Shown: positions 36,778 to 44,957 of the stretch, in pieces
Numbering within the stretch: the first letter of the stretch is position 1
Layout of the letters: the number at the start of each line of letters is the position of its first letter
Assembly (NCBI RefSeq): GCF_014334135.1
Contig: NZ_CP060497.1
Span: 2,108,001 to 2,172,000, forward strand
DNA: 64,000 bases
Origin: Olivibacter sp. SDN3
GTDB lineage: Bacteria > Bacteroidota > Bacteroidia > Sphingobacteriales > Sphingobacteriaceae
Direction: 5' to 3'
Made by a program: the position numbers and the translations under genes
The notes under the pieces: model-generated
The model's database searches: none
Seen by the model: only the letters and a program-made list of their open reading frames with translations
Told to the model about the DNA's origin: nothing

Positions 36778-36850
36778 GAGCCGATTATATTTCTTAATTG
36801 GCTCAAATATACATATAAAATGAGCCGATTACAAGTTTTATTCGGCTCAT
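36776..36850 (-). promoter_or_regulatory. Fic gene promoter embedded in four operator half-sites
   Basis: The - strand has TTG (36832-36834), a 20-base spacer and TATATTTG (36804-36811), a full promoter match. Four copies of the half-site ATGAGCC(G/A)A(T)TA alternate in direction: 36776-36787, 36795-36805 (inverted), 36820-36831 and 36841-36850 (inverted). They form two palindromes, one over the start codon and -7 element and one over the spacer and -33 element. This layout is expected for tight repression. Confidence 0.72.
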
Positions 36851-36972
36851 TTGCCCAATCCTTCACGATATATGGATTGTTGATATATAGTTAAAGTTTG
36901 CGATGTGGTCGTAGTTTTCATTATTATTGCAGCTACTGAAACTGTCACCAAGCTTTGTTCATTTCGCTGAAC

Positions 36973-37965
36973 TTACTTCCACACAACCTGTCCGCCGGCA
37001 GTTTCTATCTTGTCCTTTCCTTGCCAGAAAACGGGGATTACCCCTATAGAATTAGCGTCAACGGGATCAACATTATACTGTTTACCATCATTGGGAATAA
37101 TTTTCAAATCCCACACGAAACCAAAAGGACCGGTTTGCCTGTAATCAGATCCGATTAGCAGGTATTTTCCGTCTGGAGAGAAAACCGGCTCCGCTTCCTT
37201 GAAATTGCTTGTGGTAACCTGTGTGAGCTGTTCACCATTTATATCCAAGGTGTAAATGTGTTTATCAATACGTAGCGCAAGCTGGGTACCATCATGATTG
37301 ACGGTCAGGTCGCCCCAATCTTCATAATCCATTTGTTTCACGAGCTTTCCGCCAGTATAAGGCGGAGCCGAACGGATAATGTATTTTCCGTGGGTAAGCA
37401 GAATTTCGTTGTTGGGAAGCCAGCACCGAGTTTCGTTCATTTCGAAGCGCTCGCCGTTGATATCGCTCAGTCGCGCAACGAATTCGCCGTTGGTTTTCAA
37501 AATCGTAATTCCGTCTTCATAGTCGTTAGATGTAACAAGGATAAATTGGTTGTCGAAAGATAATTGACCATGGCAATACGGGTTGCCGGCGGGGCTGTTG
37601 TAAATGAACTCTTCTACTATACCTCCATCTTTCAAATTGCTTAACGTGAACCGCACATCATACTGTCCTAATGTACTTGCATTGACTGCGGTCAATCGGT
37701 ATTTACCATCTTTGGATACATCAAAACTGTTCAGTTTGCCCTTGTCGGGAATGAAAGATCCCCCGGTACCGCTGGGTAATTCTACCTTTATGATGCCCTC
37801 TGTGGCCCAATCGTAATAAATCGTGCCCGTCAGGTCTTGTGGATAAAAGTTTTCTCCCCCGGCACCATCCCCATCGGGTTGCGTATCGCTATCCTTCGAG
37901 CAGGAAAGTATGAAGAATGATAATAACAGTGAAGTGATATAAACGCCAAAGCGACATGTTTTCAT
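36973..37965 (-). CDS. TolB/WD40-like beta-propeller lipoprotein
   Basis: The protein (about 330 residues from the ATG at 37965) has a lipoprotein signal ending in FILSCSKDS. The mature part shows repeated propeller-blade sequences such as FDVSKDGKYRLTAV, LSFDNQFILVTS, LTVNHDGTQLALRI and PVFSPDGKYLLIGSD, as in TolB-like propellers. It is probably at the cell surface or facing the periplasm. The longer frame to 37986 adds seven residues without a signal function. No partner gene is adjacent. Confidence 0.75.
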   Translation of the reverse strand: MKTCRFGVYITSLLLSFFILSCSKDSDTQPDGDGAGGENFYPQDLTGTIYYDWATEGIIKVELPSGTGGSFIPDKGKLNSFDVSKDGKYRLTAVNASTLGQYDVRFTLSNLKDGGIVEEFIYNSPAGNPYCHGQLSFDNQFILVTSNDYEDGITILKTNGEFVARLSDINGERFEMNETRCWLPNNEILLTHGKYIIRSAPPYTGGKLVKQMDYEDWGDLTVNHDGTQLALRIDKHIYTLDINGEQLTQVTTSNFKEAEPVFSPDGKYLLIGSDYRQTGPFGFVWDLKIIPNDGKQYNVDPVDANSIGVIPVFWQGKDKIETAGGQVVWK

Positions 37966-38069
37966 AGATCGATATTTACCTAGCAAATATAGGTGTTATA
38001 TCCACTTAGATAAATCCCCGAAAAGCGGTATTTTTATCTCCCTTTGGGGCCCACGCCTTACAAGCACAA

Positions 38070-38435
38070 TTAACTTTTCTGGTTCATTTGTTGATGTTTC
38101 TTCCCCCAACTTTCAAGTTGTTTAATGATCGGCTTTAATTCGTAGCCAATTGGCGTGAGTTCGTATTCCACGCGTGGAGGGACCTCCGCGTAAACCGTCC
38201 GGGTCAAAATGTTTTGCTCTTCTAGTTTTCGAAGTTGCAAGGTAAGCATACGCTCCGTAATGTTGGGTAAAAGCCTCCTAAGGGCTCCAAATCGTAGTTT
38301 TCCGTTGAGCAACCAGGAACAAATGACCAAAGCCCATTGCCCACCAATAAGGTTAGCGGCATACACTTCCGGACATTCATCGGCTAATGCCTGCTTGTTC
38401 GCAAAATTTGTAGATGATTCCTTAATCTTAGACAT
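38070..38435 (-). CDS. HxlR family winged-helix regulator
   Basis: This 121-aa protein is an HxlR/MarR-like DNA-binding regulator: ALVICSWLLNGKLRFGALRRLLPNI is its typical recognition region, followed by MLTLQLRKLEEQNILTRT and a wing ending VEYELTPIGYEL. A single Cys near the start of the winged helix and one in DECPE could sense thiol-reactive compounds. It is divergent from the flavodoxin-fold oxidoreductase at 38532, with a 96-base shared gap, the usual setting for HxlR control of that enzyme. Confidence 0.92.
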   Translation of the reverse strand: MSKIKESSTNFANKQALADECPEVYAANLIGGQWALVICSWLLNGKLRFGALRRLLPNITERMLTLQLRKLEEQNILTRTVYAEVPPRVEYELTPIGYELKPIIKQLESWGKKHQQMNQKS

Positions 38436-38531
38436 TACTTACTTTTTTTATAGTATCATACAATAGGTTGCTAATGTACAAAATTTGAGGTAAGCTGTTT
38501 ATGTTTGCATCAGATAAGTTTAATCAATGAT

Positions 38532-39062
38532 ATGAAAACACTGGTAATTGTTACCCATCCCGATATTAAAAGCTCGAAAGTGAACAGGCGGTGGGTGGAA
38601 GAATTAAAAAAGTATCCTGATCAATATGTTGTGCATCAGCTGTATGAAGTTTATCCTGATGAAAAAATTGATGTGTTGGCCGAGCAAAAACTGGTGGAGC
38701 AATACGACAAAATTGTATTCCAGTTTCCTTATTATTGGTTTAATTGCCCTCCACTTTTTAAGAAATGGTTAGACGAGGTGCTGACTTACGGTTGGGCCTA
38801 TGGCAGTAAAAGTGGTTACAAGGTGTCGGGAAAGAAAGTGGCGCTGGCGATGTCAGTAGGGGTTGATGAACATGAGTATGGTTCGGGAGAAAGATATAAA
38901 TATACCATGGAGGAATTGACCCGGCCGTTCGAGCTATCGTTTGAATATGTAAAGGCTGATTACCGACCGTTTTTTGCTTACTATGGGATAGAGTTAAATT
39001 CTTCTGATGAATGGATAGAACGTAGTGTTCCGCTATATAGGAAGTTTTTGGAATCGCTTTAA
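38532..39062 (+). CDS. NAD(P)H-dependent flavodoxin-fold oxidoreductase (KefF/MdaB-like)
   Basis: This 176-aa flavoprotein belongs to the flavodoxin_2 group of NAD(P)H quinone oxidoreductases. KTLVIVTHPDIKSSKVNRRW forms the FMN-phosphate-binding start, DKIVFQFPYYWFNCPPLFKKWLDEVL is the group signature, and GKKVALAMSVG the next strand. Such enzymes reduce quinones or electrophiles by two electrons. I set the start at 38532 because the family begins directly before this first strand. Control by the divergent HxlR protein is likely. Confidence 0.9.
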   Translation: MKTLVIVTHPDIKSSKVNRRWVEELKKYPDQYVVHQLYEVYPDEKIDVLAEQKLVEQYDKIVFQFPYYWFNCPPLFKKWLDEVLTYGWAYGSKSGYKVSGKKVALAMSVGVDEHEYGSGERYKYTMEELTRPFELSFEYVKADYRPFFAYYGIELNSSDEWIERSVPLYRKFLESL

Positions 39063-39264
39063 GCTGGGTGAAACTAAATAGGCCATGCCGCGTTTTACGC
39101 CAAGATAGAAAAAATAAGATATGCTTAATTTCCCCAAGCAAATGTTGTTCGTTTTTGAACACTCATTGTCCGTTAGCGTTACATTGATTAGCGTAAGTAA
39201 AATGCAATTTACTTTATATTAATAACTTAATGGTTTGGAATGGGGATTGAAGTAAAGAAACCAC

Positions 39265-42200
39265 TTGAGTGCATATATCTTCCATATCACCCCCTATGAC
39301 CTGGCTCTTTTGGGAGCGATATTTATCGGGCTCTCTCTTGCTCTGCAATTGGGATTCGCCAAAAGGATAAACCGGGCTGCAAACCGCTTTTTGAGCTTGG
39401 CCATGGCTACAACGGTGCTGCGGCTGCTCTGGGTACTGGGCAGGAGCATCGGTCTTGAAACCTATTTTTCTCATTGGAGCTGGCTGCCGCTGCAATTTTC
39501 GCTGGCAATAGGTCCGCTGATCTTTTTTTATGTCCGCAGAATAACCTGGCCTAACAAAACATTTCGCTTTAAGGATCTTCTGCATTTCGGCCCGCTATTG
39601 CTCGAACAGGGTGTTCTGGTATTGGAGATGAAGGAGAGTATCAAGACGGGTGCGGCCACTTATCATACGCTGACCTTTCATCAGCTGAACCCTATATTAC
39701 AATTGTTGGCATTTATTTCGGTCGGCACCTACCTATACGCATCTCATAAACAGATAGAGTACTTTTACCGAGGCTTGAAATTTAACGGGGGTGATCGGTA
39801 TCGGTACCAATTGCGGTGGCTACGTGATTTATTGATAGGTTTTGGCTTTTTATGGCTATTGTGGCTACCTTTTACAGCTGTAGATTATTTTTACTACCAT
39901 AACCAGTTAGGCATCCAGGCTTATTATCCTTTCTATCTTCTTTTAGCGGTAATGGCCATTTGGATGGCGATGGTGGCCCTTTTAAGGCCGGAAGTTAGCG
40001 TATCGGAAGATGCACCTTGGTTTTTAAGACCGGTGCTATCGGCTGAGTTGAAGCAGAAAGGTATTTGGCTGAAGAAAGTTGTCAAAACCAATTTCCATTA
40101 CAAAGATCCGGAACTAAGTTTAAACTCGCTGGCCGAAAAGCTACAGCTAGGGCCCCATGAATTATCCCGGATCATCAATACTGTGCTCAAAAAAAGCTTC
40201 AATGATTTCATCAATGAATACCGCGTTGCGTACGTCATTCAGAAAATGCAGGACCCTGCTTATGATCATATTACCCTGCTGGGTATTGCATTTGAATCGG
40301 GATTTAATTCCAAAACTACTTTTAATCGGGCTTTCAAACAATTGACCGGGGAAAGCCCGGCTGCATATAAAAATCATCTGAAAAAAGAGCGCCCATCTTA
40401 TAATCTGGGACGCTATCCCCGGTTTGTGGCGGTAATTTCGAATAATGAAACCACCCCAAAGTGGCCTCACGAGAAATCAAACCGCAGTTTTATGTTTAGA
40501 AATTATTTTAAGATAGCCAGGCGCAACCTAATGCGCAATAAAGGTTATGCCGCTATTAATATTATCGGATTGGCTGTTGGTATTGCCGTTTGTATGATGA
40601 TCTTTATCATTATACAATTCCAAACAAGCTTCGATGAATTTCACGCAAAGAAAGATCGCACCTATCGGGTGTTAACTGAATATCATCATGCGGATGCCGT
40701 CAATACTTCTTATGAGAAAGGCATCCCTTTTCCAATGCCCATAGCATTAAAAACGGTTTTTCCTCAGCTAGAAGAAGTAGCTCCGATATATGCAAGCCAT
40801 AACGATCAGTTACAGGTACTTGATGTTAACGGAAACCCTGTTAAGAATTTTAGAGAGCAGAGCGGCGTATTTTATACAACGCCTTCATTCTTTAACATAT
40901 TTGATTTCCCACTGCTCGCAGGTTCATATGCCTCCTTAAAAGATCCGAACAATGTATTGCTTACCCAAGAGATTGCAGAAAAATATTTCGGTGACTGGAA
41001 GACCGCAATCGGTAAAACCCTAAAACTAACCGTATCCTATAGAATAGGTGCCGGATTATTTCAATCACCGCCCATCGAGCTGAAAGTTTCCGGCATTCTC
41101 GCCACCATACCTGCCAATACAGACTTTCAGCTGAAACTGGCAATTGCTTTCGGAACGGATTTTACAGGCGATAAAGAACACGGATTACAAAATCCCGATT
41201 GGAATGGAACCGCACCTGAGTTTGGTTGTTATATTTTGCTGCCGCCGCATATTGCTGTTGATGATTTTAATCAACAATTAAGCGCATTCGCACAAAAGGT
41301 ACAATCTCCCGATCATAAGGATACTTATATTATACAAGCATTAAACGCGGTGCATTATGACACACAAACAGGTAATTATAGCAACAAAACAATCAGTTAT
41401 GAACTGATCAACGTATTGTGGTTGATTGCAGCATTCATTCTGTTAATTGCTTGCGTTAACTTTATCAACCTCTCCACTGCACAGGCTGTTAATCGTGCCA
41501 AGGAGATTGGCGTAAGAAAGGTTTTGGGTAGTAACAAACTGCAATTGCAAATCCAATTCATCGTTGAAACATTTTTGATCGTTACCAGTGCTGTCCTGCT
41601 TGCGGTAGTTATTACTGTTCTCGCCTTGTCTTCTGTTAATCAACTTTTAGAATTTTCACTTTCATTCAACATACTGGGCAATCCTGCAATTATTTTATTT
41701 CTTTTGACGCTAACCCTAGTGGTAACCGCACTTGCCGGTTTTTATCCTTCTCTCGTTTTATCACGCTTCAATCCTGTTCATGCTTTAAAGAGTAAACTCA
41801 CAATAAATACTGCAAAGGGAATTTCATTAAGAAGAGCATTGGTTGTGTTTCAATTTATCATTGCTCAGGCACTGATCATCGGCACACTCGTCATTGTCCA
41901 GCAAATGAATTATTTCATGAATCAACCCTTAGGCTTTGATAGAGATGCCCTAGTAAATGTTCCCTTCCGTCCGGATACTACCGTGCAGAGGGATTATTTA
42001 AGGCAACAGTTATTGTCAGTAAACGGCGTGCAAGCCGTAAGCTTCAGTTCCAGTACGCCGGTTGAAGACGATAATAATTTGTGGACTGAGTTCAAATTTG
42101 ACCGTTCAATAAAAGAAGCAGACTTTCAAGCTATTGTCAAATTCGCTGACCACGAATATGTGCCGGCTTACAAATTACAACTGGTAGCCGGAAGAAATTT

Positions 42201-42948
42201 ACAAGCCTCCGATCTGACAAGAGAATTTTTGGTGAATGAAACGCTGGTGAAAAATTTGGGATTTAAACGACCGGAAGATATATTGGGTAAAGAAATAAGC
42301 ATATTTGGTGACCTCATAAAATGTCCTGTTGTTGGTGTATTGAAAGATTTTAATGACCGACCTTTTCATCATGCTCTGGCGCCATTGCTTATTACCACAA
42401 ACGGCACCATGTATCGCCAGGCCGGAATGAAGCTTACAGCCTCAAACATTTCTGCTACAATGCAATCTATAAAAAAAACATGGGAGCAAATATTTCCCGA
42501 TTATGTTTATGAATACAAGTTTCTTGATGATAAAATTGAAAGTTTTTACAAACAGGAAAACCAGTTAGCGGCTCTGTATAAAATTTTTGCAGCCATCGCA
42601 ATCTTCCTGAGCTGTCTTGGGTTGTATGGTTTAGCCTCATTCATGGCCGTGCAGCGGATAAAAGAAGTGGGTATTCGTAAAGTGCTCGGTGCTACCACAG
42701 GTAATATCGTTTATTTGTTTTCAAAAGAATTTATTATACTCATTGCTATTTCCTTTGCGATTGCTACACCCATCGCATGGTATTACATGCACCAATGGTT
42801 GCAAGAATATGCTTATCGCATCAATATCAGTTGGTGGTTATTTGCTATAGGCGGGCTTGTTGCAATCATTATTGCACTTATAACAATAAGTTTCCAGGCA
42901 ATAAAAGCGGCAAGGGCAAACCCAGTGAAGAGTTTGAGAAGTGAGTAG
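39265..42948 (+). CDS. fusion of a membrane AraC-type regulator to an FtsX-type ABC permease
   Basis: One uninterrupted frame of 1,227 residues joins two normally separate proteins. Residues 1 to about 240 form seven or so membrane helices, and 280-370 an AraC helix-turn-helix domain (LNSLAEKLQLGPHELSRIIN; ITLLGIAFESGFNSKTTFNRAF). After a 40-residue linker, Met410 opens a full FtsX/MacB-like permease (MFRNYFKIARRNLMRNKGY) with two periplasmic domains and two FtsX domains (KEIGVRKVLGSNK near 735; KEVGIRKVLGATTG near 1120). The only possible start is TTG at 39265, because a stop lies 9 bases upstream and the next Met is internal. No ABC ATPase is adjacent. Separate products from an internal start at 40492 are possible. 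Confidence 0.8.
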   Translation: MSAYIFHITPYDLALLGAIFIGLSLALQLGFAKRINRAANRFLSLAMATTVLRLLWVLGRSIGLETYFSHWSWLPLQFSLAIGPLIFFYVRRITWPNKTFRFKDLLHFGPLLLEQGVLVLEMKESIKTGAATYHTLTFHQLNPILQLLAFISVGTYLYASHKQIEYFYRGLKFNGGDRYRYQLRWLRDLLIGFGFLWLLWLPFTAVDYFYYHNQLGIQAYYPFYLLLAVMAIWMAMVALLRPEVSVSEDAPWFLRPVLSAELKQKGIWLKKVVKTNFHYKDPELSLNSLAEKLQLGPHELSRIINTVLKKSFNDFINEYRVAYVIQKMQDPAYDHITLLGIAFESGFNSKTTFNRAFKQLTGESPAAYKNHLKKERPSYNLGRYPRFVAVISNNETTPKWPHEKSNRSFMFRNYFKIARRNLMRNKGYAAINIIGLAVGIAVCMMIFIIIQFQTSFDEFHAKKDRTYRVLTEYHHADAVNTSYEKGIPFPMPIALKTVFPQLEEVAPIYASHNDQLQVLDVNGNPVKNFREQSGVFYTTPSFFNIFDFPLLAGSYASLKDPNNVLLTQEIAEKYFGDWKTAIGKTLKLTVSYRIGAGLFQSPPIELKVSGILATIPANTDFQLKLAIAFGTDFTGDKEHGLQNPDWNGTAPEFGCYILLPPHIAVDDFNQQLSAFAQKVQSPDHKDTYIIQALNAVHYDTQTGNYSNKTISYELINVLWLIAAFILLIACVNFINLSTAQAVNRAKEIGVRKVLGSNKLQLQIQFIVETFLIVTSAVLLAVVITVLALSSVNQLLEFSLSFNILGNPAIILFLLTLTLVVTALAGFYPSLVLSRFNPVHALKSKLTINTAKGISLRRALVVFQFIIAQALIIGTLVIVQQMNYFMNQPLGFDRDALVNVPFRPDTTVQRDYLRQQLLSVNGVQAVSFSSSTPVEDDNNLWTEFKFDRSIKEADFQAIVKFADHEYVPAYKLQLVAGRNLQASDLTREFLVNETLVKNLGFKRPEDILGKEISIFGDLIKCPVVGVLKDFNDRPFHHALAPLLITTNGTMYRQAGMKLTASNISATMQSIKKTWEQIFPDYVYEYKFLDDKIESFYKQENQLAALYKIFAAIAIFLSCLGLYGLASFMAVQRIKEVGIRKVLGATTGNIVYLFSKEFIILIAISFAIATPIAWYYMHQWLQEYAYRINISWWLFAIGGLVAIIIALITISFQAIKAARANPVKSLRSE

Positions 42949-43149
42949 CTTTTGCCGGGTATATCCGTTATTCGTCCTAATTGTACCCATTAAATGTCAA
43001 CGCCATTTCGTAACTTTCTACCGTAATCCGGAAAACGCTTGAAGTTAATCATCAAATGTCAAACAAATCATTCAAGCCTTCTTTAGACATGATAGCTTTT
43101 GATTGCACAACCGGTACTTACTGAAATTTTGTTAAGATTTGCTTGTTTT

Positions 43150-43836
43150 ATGGAAATAGATTGGTATAGAATTTTTTTTGAAAAATTAAATCTGGAGTAT
43201 GCGCTTGAGATTGTTGCGAGAACAATGGTAATGTTTGTTATTGTCCTCGTAATCATAAGGCTTTCCGGAAAAAGGGGCGTACGTCAATTGTCTATTTTTG
43301 AAGTTGCAATAATTATAAGTTTGGGATCTGCCGCAGGTGATCCAATGTTTTATAAAGATGTTGCCATTATACCCGCGTTCTTGGTATGCAGTACAATCAT
43401 CATAGCATATAGATCAGTAACATGGTTCACTGCTAAAAGCCGGAAAATTGAAAAATGGGTAGAAGGTAACCCTATTTACATTATTGAAAACGGGATGTTC
43501 GCTATTGATAATATTTCGAAAGATTCGTTAGCTATGGATGAATTTTTTGCTGAATTAAGACAAGTGAGCGTAACGCATTTAGGTCAGGTGGAAACTGCAA
43601 TCCTTGAGACCAATGGAAATATCTCCGTTTTCTTTTTTCCTACGAAGGATATTAGATATGGGCTTCCGATATTACCGAAAGTTTACGGGAAACAGCATGT
43701 CGAAATTTCAGCGCATGGGACTTATGCTTGTGTTTTTTGCGGTAACCCAGCTTTCTTGGCTTCGGGGAAGCATACTTGTAACCGATGTGGCAAAAATAAA
43801 TGGATAGCGGCTTCGAATTCAGACCGCATTAAGTAG
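43150..43836 (+). CDS. DUF421 membrane protein with zinc-ribbon-like C-terminus
   Basis: This protein (about 228 residues) has three N-terminal membrane helices with the RLSGKRGVRQLSIFEVAIIISLGSA block typical of DUF421 (YetF-like), then a cytosolic domain (GNPIYIIENG, MDEFFAELRQ). The C-terminus adds CVFCGNP and CNRCGKN, two CxxC pairs that look like a zinc ribbon and are not part of every DUF421 protein. I used the ATG at 43150; a TTG at 43099 would add 17 residues. Its last 18 bases overlap the convergent HAD gene. Function is unknown. Confidence 0.85.
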   Translation: MEIDWYRIFFEKLNLEYALEIVARTMVMFVIVLVIIRLSGKRGVRQLSIFEVAIIISLGSAAGDPMFYKDVAIIPAFLVCSTIIIAYRSVTWFTAKSRKIEKWVEGNPIYIIENGMFAIDNISKDSLAMDEFFAELRQVSVTHLGQVETAILETNGNISVFFFPTKDIRYGLPILPKVYGKQHVEISAHGTYACVFCGNPAFLASGKHTCNRCGKNKWIAASNSDRIK

Positions 43837-44472
43837 CTCCAGCCATTGATGGAAATCGCTCACTTCAAAAAACATATAATCTGGATTTAGTGCACGCAGT
43901 TTATCTGGCTCTGCTGTTTCCGCCCATGCGGCAGCAACGATAGGAATACCTACTTCCCGGCAGGCTAATATATCGCTCGGCGCATCGCCAATGTAAATAA
44001 CCTGGTCTTTTTTCGTGTCAGGTGTATGCTTTAAAACGGTTTGTATTCCTTCAACCTTTCTGGGGCCATCCGGTGATCCGGTTTCTATGACGTCAAAGAA
44101 ATGGAGAAGGTCGAAAAGTTTTAAGGAAATATTGGCGCTCAATGCTCCTTTTCCCGTAACAAGCGCCAGCATAACCTTGTTATTTTTCAGGTCTCTTAGG
44201 ATTTCCGGTATACCCTCAAACGGTGTTGGACAGATATGGTGCAGCGTCTCGTAATTACGTAAGTAGTTTTGAACCCCTTGTTCGTAGTGGTCGGGAGCCA
44301 ATGCACTAATTGTGCCTTCCTCCGATGGACCGAAAGTAGCTATAATTTCCTGATCAGAAATCGACTTTCCAATCAATGGTTCTATGGAATGGCGAAAAGC
44401 CTGAATGCAAAGTGGAAGGGTATTCGCTATAGTACCATCTAAATCAAAAATAACCGTCTTTATCTTATCCAT
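43819..44472 (-). CDS. HAD family hydrolase, phosphoglycolate phosphatase-like
   Basis: This 217-aa protein is a HAD superfamily phosphatase of the Gph/PGMB type. Motif I is VIFDLDGTIANT (nucleophile Asp near residue 10), motif II LALVTGKG, motif III the Lys of GPRKVEG, and motif IV VIYIGDAPSD. The cap is helical and of normal length. It converges on the DUF421 gene with an 18-base overlap of coding ends. The substrate is likely a small phosphorylated metabolite but cannot be specified. Confidence 0.88.
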   Translation of the reverse strand: MDKIKTVIFDLDGTIANTLPLCIQAFRHSIEPLIGKSISDQEIIATFGPSEEGTISALAPDHYEQGVQNYLRNYETLHHICPTPFEGIPEILRDLKNNKVMLALVTGKGALSANISLKLFDLLHFFDVIETGSPDGPRKVEGIQTVLKHTPDTKKDQVIYIGDAPSDILACREVGIPIVAAAWAETAEPDKLRALNPDYMFFEVSDFHQWLELLNAV

Positions 44473-44680
44473 ATCTAAGTTGTTAAAAAACGAAGTTACT
44501 AAATCTATCGAGTTTTTGCTCCCTGATAATCGGATACGATTTTTGTTTTGTCTATCTATACGTTGCTCGGTCGGCTATTGCCAAAGCCTTGATCAGCGGC
44601 GATTGTAGGCGTGATAAGACAGCAAAATAAATCGTAACTTTGATAGAATCATTTATAAAGTGACCGGAGGCACAATTGAA

Positions 44681-44785
44681 ATGGGTGTTATAGAAATACT
44701 AAAAAGACAGGAAAGACAACAGGCGGTGGCGCAGAAAAGCTATGAAATCGTCAGCAACCTGATTATGGATTTTGGCATTACCTGA
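44681..44785 (+). pseudogene. 34-aa frame, probable gene remnant
   Basis: The frame starts at an ATG with GGAGG 10 bases upstream, a strong Shine-Dalgarno match rare in this window, and a TAnnTTTG element at 44635-44642. The product is a charged helix (IEILKRQERQQAVAQKSYE) and ends after 34 residues, inside the zone matching a TonB receptor on the other strand. It may be the truncated end of an unknown gene or a small intact gene. No function is proposed. Confidence 0.3.
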
Positions 44786-44903
44786 TAAACTAAACCCAGT
44801 TTTGGCGATAATGATCCTTGGAAATATCCATTATTCGGATCTTCGTTTTTAGAATAGTTGTAACGTAAACTGGACATCGCCAGGAAATTGTTGAAACGGT
44901 AAA
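44762..44903 (-). pseudogene. fragment of a TonB-dependent receptor gene
   Basis: On the - strand the translated sequence FLAMSSLRYNYSKNEDPN and LSPKLGLVYQVMPK reads as an inner piece of a siderophore-type TonB receptor barrel, where a -SPK-GLVYQ- motif is common. Only about 47 codons remain, with no start or end of the gene nearby. It is unrelated in position to the intact receptor at 28065. Confidence 0.55.
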
Positions 44904-44917
44904 ACCTTATTAAAGAG

Positions 44918-44948
44918 GAATGCCTGGTTTTTAGACGGCCAGGCATTC
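44918..44948 (-). terminator. terminator hairpin after susD (GH27 locus)
   Basis: GAATGCCTGG at 44918-44927 and its exact complement at 44939-44948 form a 10-bp stem with an 11-base loop, 9 bases past the SusD stop on the - strand. The following - strand sequence is pyrimidine-rich (CTCTTTAAT), a weak T tract. Confidence 0.7.
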
Positions 44949-44957
44949 TTCTTTTAA

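Larger units (their letters stand above)
44473..44957. other. 485-base gap containing two gene fragments
   Basis: The left half has no supported gene. From 44635 on, a -7 element (TAACTTTG, 44635-44642), a clear GGAGG and a 34-codon frame appear on the + strand. A piece of a TonB-receptor-like gene follows on the - strand up to the SusD terminator. Together they look like a deletion or rearrangement scar. Confidence 0.45.

Noticed and set aside
39265-40491. Reading the AraC part and the permease as two separate genes
   Set aside because: The given sequence has no stop between them, so one gene is annotated. The possibility of a sequencing error or internal start is kept as a check in the findings.
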